Assembly: GCF_019823065.1 (NCBI RefSeq)
Contig: NZ_CP081966.1
Coordinates: forward strand, 2,139,501 to 2,203,500
Source of the DNA: Pseudomonas mosselii
Lineage (GTDB): Bacteria; Pseudomonadota; Gammaproteobacteria; Pseudomonadales; Pseudomonadaceae
Reading direction: 5' to 3'
DNA: 64,000 bases
In this document: positions 25,923 through 36,474 of the stretch, piece after piece
How positions within the stretch are numbered: position 1 is the stretch's first letter
Layout of the letters: each line of letters opens with the position of its first letter
Translations under genes and position numbers: made by a program
Notes under the pieces: model-generated
What the model saw: only the letters and a program-made list of their open reading frames with translations
Told to the model about the DNA's origin: nothing
Database searches by the model: none

Positions 25923-26111
25923 ATGCACGACGAAGACGATCTGCCCGAACCCGAGCACGATCACCTGCTCGATCCCGAATTCCACGAAGACTACGACCCT
26001 GAGGCTGACGCTTACGGGGCGCTGGATGAAGTCGAAGAGGATGAAGAGTCACTCGACGACTTCGACGATGAGGACGACCACCCGGCCTGGCACGACGACT
26101 GCGACGATTGA
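25923..26111 (+). CDS. Extremely acidic 62-residue protein
   Basis: The sequence starts MHDEDDLPEPEHDHLLDPEF and ends DDFDDEDDHPAWHDDCDD. Asp and Glu make up roughly half of the residues, with several His and essentially no Lys or Arg. ATG 25923 has GGAG 6 bp upstream. No fold is predictable. Such polyanionic proteins may mimic nucleic acid, bind metal or act as chaperone partners, but none of this is shown. It is convergent with the DoxX gene, with only 17 bp between stops. Confidence 0.7.
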   Translation: MHDEDDLPEPEHDHLLDPEFHEDYDPEADAYGALDEVEEDEESLDDFDDEDDHPAWHDDCDD

Positions 26112-26128
26112 TGTCGCCGCCGTCACGC

Positions 26129-26542
26129 TCAGCGGCGGTCGAGGGAGAAGCGCCCGGCGCCGGTGAGGGCCAGCAGCAGCAACCCGCCGACGATGGCGAG
26201 GTTCTTCAGGAACTGGGTCATGTTGGCGCTGCGCTCGGGCTCGACCATGTTCCAGAACGGGTGCCCGAGCAGCGCGGTACCCAGCACGAACAGGGCAAAC
26301 AGCAAGGCCAGCGGGCGGGTGTAGAAGCCCAGGATCAACAGTATGCCGACCAGCAGTTCCATGATCACGGCGACGGCCGCCGCCAGCATGGGCGCGGGCG
26401 CGCCCAGGGAGGTCATGTAGCCGACCGTGCCTTCGAAACCGCTCAGTTTGCTCCAGCCGGAGAGCACGAACAGGATCATCAGCAGGATGCGAGCGAGCAG
26501 CAGGATGACGTCGCGTTGACCGTCGAGCAGGCTATAGCGCAT
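26129..26542 (-). CDS. DoxX-family membrane protein
   Basis: This 137-residue protein has four hydrophobic segments. The DoxX signatures are LARILLMILFVLSGWSKLSG and MELLVGILLILGFYTRPLAL, followed by GHPFWNM and FLKNLAIVGGLLLLALTG. The family contains quinone- or thiol-linked oxidoreductase membrane subunits, but most members are uncharacterised. The start at 26542 (MRYSLLDGQRD) avoids the upstream extension into the tRNA-Leu gene. Confidence 0.88.
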   Translation of the reverse strand: MRYSLLDGQRDVILLLARILLMILFVLSGWSKLSGFEGTVGYMTSLGAPAPMLAAAVAVIMELLVGILLILGFYTRPLALLFALFVLGTALLGHPFWNMVEPERSANMTQFLKNLAIVGGLLLLALTGAGRFSLDRR

Positions 26543-26647
26543 GGCGGCGCTCCAGTGGACAGGGACAAGTTCCACTCTAGCAGTTGTGTGGCGGTTTTCC
26601 GGCGGGCATGAAAAAGGCGCCGCAAGGGCGCCTTGATCGACAGAAGA

Positions 26648-26732
26648 TGGTGCGAGTGGCGGGACTCGAACCCGCAAGGCTCACGCCGACAGATTTTAAG
26701 TCTGCTGTGTATACCAATTCCACCACACTCGC
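26648..26732 (-). tRNA. tRNA-Leu (anticodon TAA)
   Basis: Read on the minus strand this is an 85-nt class II tRNA: acceptor GCGAGTG/CACTCGC, anticodon stem-loop CAGACTTAAAATCTG (anticodon TAA), a long variable arm, T arm GGGTTCGAGTCCC and encoded CCA (26650-26648). Confidence 0.97.
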
Positions 26733-26783
26733 ACGATAGGCCGGCGCGCTGCATAGCGGCGGGGCCTGGGCAATCAGGCGCGC

Positions 26784-26812
26784 TTTATAACCCATTGTTA
26801 TAGAAGCGTCAA
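26784..26812 (-). promoter_or_regulatory. Promoter of tRNA-Leu
   Basis: On the minus strand TTGACG (26812-26807), a 17-bp spacer and TATAAA (26789-26784) form a near-consensus promoter about 50 bp before the mature tRNA. Confidence 0.8.
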
Positions 26813-26825
26813 CTGGCCCTGGGGT

Positions 26826-27038
26826 TCAGGGTTCGATGCTGCGGGCGATGTCGCGCATGTCGCAGGCCGAGTGGCGCAGGGCATCGACATGCCCGTCCAT
26901 GGCCTGTGCATCGGCCTCGTGAACCGAGTGACGCAGGAAGCGGGCATGGCCATCCAGGGCCTGGCACAGTTCGTCGAGTTCGCTGGCGTTGCGCACCAGA
27001 TCATCCTGCAGCCCTTGCATGCGAAAGTTCGAAGTCAT
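26826..27038 (-). CDS. Small helical protein of unknown function
   Basis: This 70-residue protein begins MTSNFRMQGLQDDLVRNASE. It is His/Asp-rich and probably all helical (LDELCQALDGHARFLRHSVH). ATG 27038 has AGGA 8 bp upstream. No family is recognised. It lies directly upstream of the tRNA-Leu promoter, in the same direction. Confidence 0.6.
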   Translation of the reverse strand: MTSNFRMQGLQDDLVRNASELDELCQALDGHARFLRHSVHEADAQAMDGHVDALRHSACDMRDIARSIEP

Positions 27039-27141
27039 GTCGGGTCCTCGTGGGATCGGGGCGGGGCCCACTATAGGCCAATTGACAGCATGCCGCCATT
27101 ACGCCACTGTTCAGGCATTGGATCCAACGGGTCGTGTCGCC

Positions 27142-27426
27142 ATGTCATCGCGTTCCTCCTATCCAGAGACAGCACGGCGTGTACAGCCGAAGCTGTTCTG
27201 GCGGCTGCTGTTCCTGCTTGTCTGCCTGCTGGCGGCATTCCTGTACGCCGGCTTCATGAGCCTGGGCGGCTACCTGCTGATGCTAGGGCTCGACCTGGAC
27301 CACCCCGAACCTCAACGCTTCCTGGCATTGGGCGGCGGCGTGTCGATCCTGTTACTGGGGCTGTGGCTGTTGAAGGTGGCGATGCCGCGCCGTCTGGTGC
27401 CGACGGTGGTGGAGCGTGAGCACTGA
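27142..27426 (+). CDS. Small two-helix membrane protein upstream of the kinase operon
   Basis: This 94-residue protein begins MSSRSSYPETARRVQPKLFW. Two transmembrane segments (about 20-45 and 59-80) are followed by a basic tail. It ends 79 bp before the PAS kinase start and lies in the same orientation, so it may be co-transcribed with the signalling operon. No family is recognised and the ribosome binding site is weak. Confidence 0.6.
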   Translation: MSSRSSYPETARRVQPKLFWRLLFLLVCLLAAFLYAGFMSLGGYLLMLGLDLDHPEPQRFLALGGGVSILLLGLWLLKVAMPRRLVPTVVEREH

Positions 27427-27505
27427 CGATCGTCGCCTGAAGGACGGTGTCGGCGGGACTTTGGCTACGCTCAATATGTCCTTTCGCGGTGCTTGTGGAG
27501 CTTGC

Positions 27506-28666
27506 ATGGTGTCGACAGACCGCCCCACTCATTCGGTAATGCCCGAGGCGCGCTACGAGCAATTGGTCCAGGCCGTGGTGGACTATGCCATCTACATGCT
27601 CGACCCGACCGGCCATGTGGTGTCGTGGAACGCGGGTGCGCAGCGAATCAAGGGTTATCGTGCCGATGAGGTGATCGGCCAGCATTTCTCGTTGTTCTTT
27701 ACCGATCAGGACCGTTCTGAAGGGCGCCCACAACAACTGCTACGCCAGGCCCTGGAAGAAGGCAAGGCGCAGGACGAGGGCTGGCGCGTGCGCAAGGATG
27801 GCACGCAGTTCTGGGCGCTGGCGGCGCTGGATGTGATCCGTGATGAGCATGGCGAGGTCATCGGCCTGGCCAAGGTCACCCGCGACATCACCGATCGCCG
27901 CGAGTCCGCGCTGCAACTGGACGCCATGCGCGCACAGTTGTTCCAGGCGCAGAAGCTCGAAGCCTTGGGACAACTGACCGGAGGCCTGGCCCACGATTTC
28001 AACAACCTGCTGACGATCATCATCAGTTCTGCCCGGCTGGCCTCTGGCAACCAGGATCCGGCACGCGTGCGGCGCCTGCTCGAGCATATTCTCGACGCCG
28101 GGCAGCGCGGTACCCAACTTACCCAGCAACTGCTCAGTTTTGCCCGGCATCGGCAACTGAATGTCACCAGCATCGCGCCAGCCCAGGTGATCGACACCAC
28201 TCGCGGGCTGGCGGAGCACGCGTTGCCCAGGGACATCGAACTGCTGCTGCAGGTGCAGCCGGACCTGCCGCTGATCGAGGTGGACGCCGGGCAGCTGCAG
28301 ATGGTCCTGCTCAACCTGGTGTTCAATGCCCGCGATGCGATCGCGACGACGGGGCAGATCCACCTGACGGCCGAAAGCGTCCGCCTGGCCGGCGAGGTGG
28401 AGGGGCTGCATGGGCGCTTCGTGCGCTTCGATGTGCGTGATGACGGGCAGGGTATCGACCCCCAGGTGTTGCCGCGCATCTTCGAGCCGTTCTTCACTAC
28501 CAAGGCCTTCGGCAAGGGCACCGGTCTTGGCCTGAGCCAGGCCTATGGTTTCGCTCGTCAGAGTGATGGCGCGATCAGCGTGTCCAGCCGCCCCGGTGAA
28601 GGCACCTGCATGAGCTTGTACCTGCCCGCCCGAATGGGCGACGATACCCCATCGAGCGACGGATAG
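27506..28666 (+). CDS. PAS-domain sensor histidine kinase
   Basis: This 386-residue protein has no transmembrane segments, so it is a cytoplasmic sensor. A PAS/PAC unit covers about 17-132 (YAIYMLDPTGHVVSWNAGAQ, then RVRKDGTQFWALAALDVIRD). The dimerisation/phosphoacceptor helix has H163 in GGLAHDFNNLLT. The ATPase domain has N274 (LNLVFNARDAI), DDGQGID (312-318), FEPFFTTK and GKGTGLGLS (336-344). No receiver domain is attached. ATG 27506 has GGAG 5 bp upstream. Its stop lies 6 bp before the KaiC-like gene. The three downstream genes make a kinase, KaiC-like ATPase and response regulator operon. Confidence 0.9.
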   Translation: MVSTDRPTHSVMPEARYEQLVQAVVDYAIYMLDPTGHVVSWNAGAQRIKGYRADEVIGQHFSLFFTDQDRSEGRPQQLLRQALEEGKAQDEGWRVRKDGTQFWALAALDVIRDEHGEVIGLAKVTRDITDRRESALQLDAMRAQLFQAQKLEALGQLTGGLAHDFNNLLTIIISSARLASGNQDPARVRRLLEHILDAGQRGTQLTQQLLSFARHRQLNVTSIAPAQVIDTTRGLAEHALPRDIELLLQVQPDLPLIEVDAGQLQMVLLNLVFNARDAIATTGQIHLTAESVRLAGEVEGLHGRFVRFDVRDDGQGIDPQVLPRIFEPFFTTKAFGKGTGLGLSQAYGFARQSDGAISVSSRPGEGTCMSLYLPARMGDDTPSSDG

Positions 28667-28672
28667 ACCATC

Positions 28673-30118
28673 ATGGTAGAGCAACTCAAGCGACTGGCCA
28701 CCGGCATCGAAGGGCTTGATGCGCTGCTCAAGGGCGGGCTGGTGGTCGGTGCGTCCTACATCGTCCAGGGCCACCCGGGCTCGGGCAAGACCATTCTCGC
28801 CAACCAGCTGGCCTGCAACCATGTGCGCGACGGTGGCCGGGTGCTGGTGGCGACCCTGCTCAGCGAGTCTCATGAGCGCTTGTTCCAGTACCTGTCGACG
28901 CTGAGCTTCTTCGACCCGGCGCTGGTCGGCGACAGCATCCAGTTCGTCAGCGCCTTCGATACCCTCGAGCAGGATGGCCTGGATGCGGTAGTCAGGCTGT
29001 TGCGTCAAGAGATTGCGCGGCAGCAGGCCACCTTGCTGGTCGTCGATGGCCTGCTCAACGCCCGCTCACGGGCGGAAACCAGCCTGGATACCAAGAAGTT
29101 CGTCTCCGAGCTGCAGGGGCATGCGGCGTTCGCCGGTTGCACGGTGCTGCTGCTGACCAGTGCCCGGCTTGAGGAGGGCAGTCCCGAGCACACCATGGTC
29201 GACGGCGTGATAGAGCTGGGCGAACACCTGGTCGGCAGTACCGCGGTGCGGCATGTCCAGTTGCGCAAGACCCGCGGCAGCGGCGCGCTGTCTGGTCGCC
29301 ACGAATGCCAGATCGATGAGTCGGGGTTGCAGGTCTATCCGCGCCTTGAAGCGCTCTACAGCCGCCCCAGCCAGCAGGGTGCGCAAACCCTGGCGCGGGT
29401 CGCCACCGGGGTCGCCGACCTGGACGGCATGCTCGGTGGCGGGCTGGCCGAAGCCTCGGTGAGCTTGCTGATGGGGCCATCCGGCGTGGGCAAGACGGCT
29501 TTGGGCATCGCGTTTCTCGCCGCCTCGACGAGGGCCGCACCGGGTCTGCATTTTGGATTTTACGAGACGCCGGCGCGACTGCGCCTGAAAGCGTCCGCTC
29601 TGGGCTACGACTTGCCTGCGCTGGAGCGCGAGGGGGCGGTGCAACTGAGTTGGCAGCCGACCACCGAAGGCCTGCTGGATCAACTCGGCGCGCGCCTGCT
29701 GGCGCAGGTCGAGGCATTGGGCGCGCGACGCGTGGTGATCGACAGCCTGGGCGCCTTCGGCCGTTTGGCGCTAGAGCCCGCCCGCCTGAATGCGTTCTTC
29801 CGCGCGCTGACCGGCGAGCTGCGTGCCCGTGGCGTCACGGTGCTGCTGACCTGGGAGATGCGCGACATCTTCGGTGCGGAGATCACTGCGCCGGCTCCGG
29901 ACCTGTCGAGCATCGTCGACAACCTGATCCTCATGCGCTTCGCCGAGCTCGACGCACAACTGCATCGCGCCCTGTCGATCATCAAGGTGCGTGACAGCGA
30001 CCACGATCCGGCCTTGCAGGCATTGAATCTGGGGCCGACAGGCATCAACCTGGCGCGGGCATTCGATGGCGCCAGCGGCGTGCTCAGTGGCTCGGCGATA
30101 TCGCCAGGAGACCGGTGA
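28673..30118 (+). CDS. KaiC-like double-domain RecA-type ATPase
   Basis: This 481-residue protein has two KaiC domains. The first has Walker A GHPGSGKT (33-40) and Walker B LLVVD (121-125). The second has Walker A GPSGVGKT (268-275), FYETPARL (297-304), Walker B VVID (354-357) and the KaiC-like segment SIVDNLILMRFAELD. Cyanobacterial KaiC has paired catalytic glutamates; here each domain has a single one (SES and YET). The Ser-Thr autophosphorylation pair of KaiC is not evident in domain two (EITAPAPDLSS). No kaiA or kaiB is nearby. Such KaiC relatives, partnered with two-component proteins, are found in many heterotrophs with mostly unknown function. Confidence 0.9.
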   Translation: MVEQLKRLATGIEGLDALLKGGLVVGASYIVQGHPGSGKTILANQLACNHVRDGGRVLVATLLSESHERLFQYLSTLSFFDPALVGDSIQFVSAFDTLEQDGLDAVVRLLRQEIARQQATLLVVDGLLNARSRAETSLDTKKFVSELQGHAAFAGCTVLLLTSARLEEGSPEHTMVDGVIELGEHLVGSTAVRHVQLRKTRGSGALSGRHECQIDESGLQVYPRLEALYSRPSQQGAQTLARVATGVADLDGMLGGGLAEASVSLLMGPSGVGKTALGIAFLAASTRAAPGLHFGFYETPARLRLKASALGYDLPALEREGAVQLSWQPTTEGLLDQLGARLLAQVEALGARRVVIDSLGAFGRLALEPARLNAFFRALTGELRARGVTVLLTWEMRDIFGAEITAPAPDLSSIVDNLILMRFAELDAQLHRALSIIKVRDSDHDPALQALNLGPTGINLARAFDGASGVLSGSAISPGDR

Positions 30119-30122
30119 TGGG

Positions 30123-30482
30123 ATGAGCAGCATCCTGATCGTCGACGACGAGTACCTGATCGCCGATATCCTGGGATTCGCTCTGGAGGATGAGGGTTAC
30201 CTGGTGGAAAAGGCCAGCAATGGGCGCAAGGCGCTGGAGGCCTTGAGAGAAAAGCGCGTGGACCTGGTGATCACCGACTACATGATGCCGGTGCTCAATG
30301 GCGAGGAACTGTTGAATGCGATTCGTGACGAACTGCTGCTGACGGACCTGCCGGTGATCCTCATGAGCGGTGCCCAGGCCAGCCAGGGCCGGGCCTGCCC
30401 CGGAAGGTTCGCGGCGGTGTTCGACAAACCCTTCGACATGGACCGAATGATCGCCACGGTACGCGAACTGCTTGGCGCCTGA
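30123..30482 (+). CDS. Single-domain response regulator
   Basis: This 119-residue CheY-like receiver has no output domain. The acidic pocket is D8/D9 (ILIVDDE), the phosphorylation site D52 (LVITDYMMP), the switch residue S82 (ILMSGAQ) and K102 (FDKPFD). It starts 4 bp after the KaiC-like stop and is co-transcribed with the kinase and ATPase genes. Output is probably by protein-protein contact, with the KaiC-like protein the obvious candidate partner; that is inference. It is convergent with csrA. Confidence 0.92.
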   Translation: MSSILIVDDEYLIADILGFALEDEGYLVEKASNGRKALEALREKRVDLVITDYMMPVLNGEELLNAIRDELLLTDLPVILMSGAQASQGRACPGRFAAVFDKPFDMDRMIATVRELLGA

Positions 30483-30558
30483 GGTTCGCAAGAGGCTCCC
30501 CGCATGGGCGGGCAATCGATCAGGCGCATCCGTGCGGCATGATGCGGTTGGCTTGGGG

Positions 30559-30753
30559 TTACTCGTCGTTGCTTTTTTCCGGCGCCGGGCTGCCGGCCTG
30601 GATCCGCTTGTAGATCTCTTCACGGTGCACCTGGACATCCTTCGGTGCATCGATACCGATCCTCACCTGCATCCCCTTGACGCCCAGAATGGTGACTTTG
30701 ATGTCATCGTCGATGACGATGCTTTCGCCAACCTTGCGTGTGAGTATCAGCAT
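30559..30753 (-). CDS. csrA: CsrA/RsmA-family post-transcriptional regulator
   Basis: This 64-residue protein begins [20 protein letters not shown]. It has the five-strand CsrA core and the RNA-contact residues L4 and R44 ([11 protein letters not shown]). These proteins bind GGA motifs in mRNA leaders and control the switch between motile, sessile and secondary-metabolism states. Pseudomonas carries several paralogues (RsmA, RsmE, RsmI). The slightly long acidic tail ([11 protein letters not shown]) suggests an RsmE-like copy, but which paralogue is not certain. AAGGAG lies 6 bp before ATG. It converges on the KaiC-like operon. Confidence 0.95.
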   Translation of the reverse strand: MLILTRKVGESIVIDDDIKVTILGVKGMQVRIGIDAPKDVQVHREEIYKRIQAGSPAPEKSNDE

Positions 30754-31005
30754 GTATTTCTCCTTGGTGATGTAGAAAACCGCCGAGCCTGATGGTCTGC
30801 GGTGGGAGCCTGTCCCTCTTCCTTCTCATTAAAGACGCTTTCGGCGGATAGTAATTCCCCGACAGACAAATTCTGTTATCGATCTTTAGTTGCAGGTGCC
30901 AGTGGGGGTGCTACGCATTCCGCTGGCCAAGGTGCTCAGTGGCAAGGATAGGGTGCTTGGGTCCATATGGGAAATTTCTCTGCTCGATGAACTAAATAGT
31001 TGGGG

Positions 31006-32028
31006 TCAATGATCGTTTTGGCGCGCAAGCGCCTGGAGAAAGCGCAGCAGTGACACTTCCTCGAGTTCCAGGCCCTTGCGTGCCCGCGCGCGGGGCAGGT
31101 CCGCCAGGCGTCCGAGTTGGAAGTGTTCGAGTACGGCAGGGTGGATGTAGCAGCGTCGGCACACCGCTGGCGTGTTGCCCAGTCGCGCCGCCACCTGGCG
31201 GACGGTGTCGGCGACCTGGCGCCTGGCCTCGCTGTCGGGTTCCCAGGCCAGTGGCCGCAGCAGGCTCAGGGCAAGGCTGCTGCCGGCCCAGGTGCGGTAG
31301 TCCTTGGCGGTGAAGTCGGCGCCGGTCAGTTGCTGGAGAAACTGGTTGACCTCGGTCGAGCCGATGCCATGGCGCTGGCCCTGTTCGTCCAGGTACTGGA
31401 ACAAGGCTTGGCCGGGCAATTCCATGCAGCGCTTGACCAGCCCGGCCAGGCGCCGGTCGGTCAGGGTGACGTTGTGCTCGACTCCGCGCTTGCCACGGAA
31501 CTGAAAGCGAATTTGGCTACCCTTGACCTGCACATGGCGGGTGTTGAGCGTGGTCAGTCCGTAGGAGCGATTGGCGCGCAGGTATTGGCGGTTGCCGATG
31601 CGGATCAGCGTACTGTCGAGCAGGCTGATCACCAGCGCCATGACCTTCTCCCGGCCCAGCCCCGGGCAGGCCAGGTGCGCATCCAGTTGCTTGCGCAGCT
31701 TCGGCAGCGCTTCGGCGAAGGCCAGCATGCGCCCGTACTTGTGCTGGTCGCGCAGCTCGCGCCATTGCGTGTGGTAGCGGTACTGCTTGCGCCCCCGGGC
31801 ATCCCGGCCGGTGGCCTGCAGGTGGCCCTGTGGATCGGCACAGATCCACACATCGGTGTAGGCCGGCGGGATCACCAGGGCTGCGATGCGCGCCAGTGTG
31901 TCGGCATCGCGGACACGCTGGTTGCTTGCGTCGAAATAATGAAAGCGATCGCGCCAGCGCCGCCGGGTCAAGCCGGGCTGGCTGTCATCGACGTAGTGCA
32001 GGGCGGCAGGGAGCGGGCAGTCGGGCAT
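31006..32028 (-). CDS. Bacterial DNA topoisomerase IB
   Basis: This 340-residue poxvirus-type topoisomerase I relaxes supercoils through a 3'-phosphotyrosine intermediate. The catalytic core is visible: IRIGNRQYLRANRSYGLTTL (Arg), a Lys-bearing beta-hairpin FRGKRGVEHNV, FTAKDYRTWAGSSLA (second Arg), and the nucleophile in AVCRRCYIHPAVLEHF (Tyr). I chose ATG 32028 (MPDCPLPAALHYVD); a TTG at 32061 in the same frame is possible, and neither has a strong ribosome binding site. It is a single gene following modC on the same strand. Confidence 0.9.
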   Translation of the reverse strand: MPDCPLPAALHYVDDSQPGLTRRRWRDRFHYFDASNQRVRDADTLARIAALVIPPAYTDVWICADPQGHLQATGRDARGRKQYRYHTQWRELRDQHKYGRMLAFAEALPKLRKQLDAHLACPGLGREKVMALVISLLDSTLIRIGNRQYLRANRSYGLTTLNTRHVQVKGSQIRFQFRGKRGVEHNVTLTDRRLAGLVKRCMELPGQALFQYLDEQGQRHGIGSTEVNQFLQQLTGADFTAKDYRTWAGSSLALSLLRPLAWEPDSEARRQVADTVRQVAARLGNTPAVCRRCYIHPAVLEHFQLGRLADLPRARARKGLELEEVSLLRFLQALARQNDH

Positions 32029-32086
32029 GGGGGCGGTCCATGAAGGGCACTCTTGCTGCAATGGACAGCGCCGGTTGCGTCATTGC

Positions 32087-33178
32087 TCAGCCCAGCAGCG
32101 CTACCGACTTGATCTGCGCCCAGAGGGTCTGGCCCGGCTGCACCGCGAGCTGATCCGCCGAATAGCGGGTGATGCGCGCCAGCAGGGCGTTGCCGGCGGC
32201 GTCCAGGCTGACCAGCACATGGGCGGGGTTGTCCGCCGGGCGGCATTCGCGGACTCGCACCGGCAGGCGATTGAGGATGCTCGAGGCGCTGTCGGCGGTC
32301 AGTGCCAGGCTGACATCCCGGGCCTGGACCTTGAGCCGCAGGGTGCTGCCCATGTGCAGCCCCGGGTGGGCGATGCGCAAGCGCTGGCCGTCACTGCCGG
32401 GCAGGCGTAGCTCGAACAGCTGGTAATGCGGATCGTGACCTACCACCACGCCTTCGAGCACCACGCCGGCATCCTCGCCCTGGGCCAGCGGCAGGTCGAG
32501 GCGCGCCAGGGTCTGGCCGATCGGCCCGCTGGCCACGGCCTTGCCCTGTTCGAGCAGGACCAGGTGGTCGGCCAGGCGCGCCACTTCGTCCTGGGCATGG
32601 CTGACGTAGATCAGCGGAATGTCCAGTTCGTCGTGCAGGCGTTCCAGGTACGGCAGGATTTCCCGCTTGCGCGCGCTGTCCAGCGCGGCCAGGGGTTCGT
32701 CCATCAGCAGCAGCCGTGGGCTGCTGAGCAGGGCTCGGGCGATACCGACCCGCTGCGCCTCGCCACCGGACAGGGTCGCCGGCTTGCGTGCCAGCAGGTG
32801 GCCGATGCCCAGCAGTTGGCAGGCCTGCTCCTGGCTGATCTTGCGCGCCTCGGGGGCGATGCGGCGCCAGCCGAACTCGAGGTTGCCGCGCACCGACAGG
32901 TGCGGGAACAGGCTGGCCTCCTGGAACACGTACCCTACTGGCCGCTGGTGTGGCGGGATGAAGTGCCCGCGCGCGCTGTCTTCCCAGACCTCGCCATTGA
33001 CCTCGATGTAGGCGCTGGCGGCCCGCTCCAGGCCGGCCAGGCAACGCAGGCACGAGGTCTTGCCCGAGCCGGAATGGCCGAACAGGGCGCTGATGCCGCG
33101 TCCGGGCAGGTTCAGGTCGACGTCCAGGGTGAAGTCGTCACGCGCCAGTTTCAGACGCGCCTGTATCGATGTACTCAT
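32087..33178 (-). CDS. modC: Molybdate ABC transporter ATP-binding protein ModC
   Basis: This 363-residue ATPase has Walker [11 protein letters not shown], the signature [16 protein letters not shown], Walker [14 protein letters not shown], and a C-terminal TOBE/Mop domain (about 290-360; [20 protein letters not shown]). That domain is the feature separating ModC from other importers' ATPases. ATG 33178 is 1 bp downstream of the modB stop. It energises molybdate uptake with ModB and ModA for molybdenum-cofactor enzymes. Confidence 0.95.
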   Translation of the reverse strand: MSTSIQARLKLARDDFTLDVDLNLPGRGISALFGHSGSGKTSCLRCLAGLERAASAYIEVNGEVWEDSARGHFIPPHQRPVGYVFQEASLFPHLSVRGNLEFGWRRIAPEARKISQEQACQLLGIGHLLARKPATLSGGEAQRVGIARALLSSPRLLLMDEPLAALDSARKREILPYLERLHDELDIPLIYVSHAQDEVARLADHLVLLEQGKAVASGPIGQTLARLDLPLAQGEDAGVVLEGVVVGHDPHYQLFELRLPGSDGQRLRIAHPGLHMGSTLRLKVQARDVSLALTADSASSILNRLPVRVRECRPADNPAHVLVSLDAAGNALLARITRYSADQLAVQPGQTLWAQIKSVALLG

Positions 33179-33179
33179 G

Positions 33180-33859
33180 TCAGCTCCAGCCGGCCTTGCT
33201 GCGACGGCCTGCATAGAGCATCAGCAGCACCAGGAACGAGAACACCAGCATGGCTCCGGCCAGCCAGTGCGCCTGGCTGTATTCCATGGCTTCGACATGA
33301 TCGAAGATCTGCACCGAGACCACCCGGGTCTTGTCGGGAATATTGCCGCCGATCATCAGCACCACGCCGAACTCGCCCACGGTGTGGGCGAAGCCAAGAA
33401 TGCTGGCGGTGATGAAGCCGGGGCGCGCCAGCGGCAGCACCACGTGGATGAAGGTATCCCACGGGCTGGCCCGCAGGGTGGCGGCCACCTCCAGCGGGCG
33501 CTGGCCGATGGCGCCGAAGGCGTTCTGCAAGGGCTGCACCACGAAGGGCATGGAGTACACCACCGAGCCGATCACCAGCCCGGTGAAGCTGAACACCACG
33601 CTGCCCAGGCCCAGGGCCTGGGTGGCCTGGCCTATCCAGCCCTGGGGGCCGAGGGCCAGCAGCAGGTAAAAGCCGATCACGGTCGGTGGCAGCACCAGCG
33701 GTAGGGCCACCACCGCGCCGATCGGTCCGCGCAGCCAGGAGCGTGTGCGCGCCAGCCACCAGGCGATGGGCGTGCCCAGCACCAGGAGAATGGCGGTGGT
33801 CAGGCTGGCCAGCTTGATGGTCAGCCAGATCGCGCTCAGGTCACCGGCGTCGAGCGGCA

Positions 33860-33860
<1 letters not shown>
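33180..33860 (-). CDS. modB: Molybdate ABC transporter permease ModB
   Basis: This 226-residue inner-membrane permease has five or six hydrophobic segments and the ABC-contact EAA loop [20 protein letters not shown]. The N-terminus [20 protein letters not shown] is typical of ModB. Its ATG overlaps the modA stop by 1 bp, and its stop abuts modC, so the three are translationally coupled. Confidence 0.95.
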
Positions 33861-35787
<1,927 letters not shown>

Positions 35788-35821
35788 GGACGACTCCTTG
35801 AGTGCGGGGCGTGCTGCGTGG

Positions 35822-35992
35822 TTACAAGGCCTTGCTGACCTGGATGTCGCTGATCTTGTCGACGTCGTCGCCGTGGATCTTGCGCAGCGCTTGCTGCGCC
35901 TGCTCGAGGGAGGCGTCGGGCATCTGGGCGAAGTCCCAGCGGCGCTCGCCGTCGAGCTTGTACTTGATCACATATTTGATGGTCTGGGTCAT
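35822..35992 (-). CDS. Small conserved-looking protein of unknown function
   Basis: This 56-residue protein begins MTQTIKYVIKYKLDGERRWD and ends DDVDKISDIQVSKAL; it probably has one alpha/beta unit. ATG 35992 is 15 bp after the DUF1883 gene stop, so the two are likely co-transcribed. The ribosome binding site is weak. No family is recognised. Confidence 0.65.
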   Translation of the reverse strand: MTQTIKYVIKYKLDGERRWDFAQMPDASLEQAQQALRKIHGDDVDKISDIQVSKAL

Positions 35993-36007
35993 GCGGCTAT
36001 CCAAGTG

Positions 36008-36310
36008 TTATCCGAGTTTCGACGACGAGCGACGGACGATCTTGATCTTGTGGCTGAGGGCCGGCTTGCGCGTCACCGAGATCGGGCGAGTGGTCACGGT
36101 GTCGATGGTGATGTTCCAGAAGCCAGTGCTCGGCACGGTGATCTTCGCCGGGAAACGCTCGAAGTGGCCGCCGTGGTAGGTGTGGCGCCCGCCATTCTTG
36201 AAGCTGCGGAAGTTGGCGTCGTTCATCAGGCGGATATTGCAGCGCTGGGAGCACTCGATGACGACGATGTCGTCTTCGTTCAGGTGCTCGCGCTGGTGTA
36301 CGAATTTCAT
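36008..36310 (-). CDS. DUF1883-family protein
   Basis: This 100-residue protein begins MKFVHQREHLNEDDIVVIEC. The conserved block CNIRLMNDANFRSFKNGGRH and FERFPAKITVPSTGFWNITI are strong DUF1883 signatures. GGAG lies 6 bp before ATG. The family is thought to act with TIR-like or signalling partners in some bacteria, but no partner is present here. It is likely co-transcribed with the 56-residue protein that follows. Confidence 0.85.
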   Translation of the reverse strand: MKFVHQREHLNEDDIVVIECSQRCNIRLMNDANFRSFKNGGRHTYHGGHFERFPAKITVPSTGFWNITIDTVTTRPISVTRKPALSHKIKIVRRSSSKLG

Positions 36311-36474
36311 GGGGAGCTCCGCAAGGATTGGTTCAGCAAACGCGAAAGATACCACGATGTGAGGTTACACTTGCGCCCGGGCTGGCCAAGCCAAGGAGAT
36401 TTCTGCCAGACGTGGGAGCAAAACCGCCTGGATGTGGTCAGAGGATGACTTTGCAGATGCTGGAGACGATGTAG

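Noticed and set aside
26108..26611. Open frame opposite the DoxX gene
   Set aside because: Gln/His-rich shadow of the DoxX transmembrane codons, without a start site.
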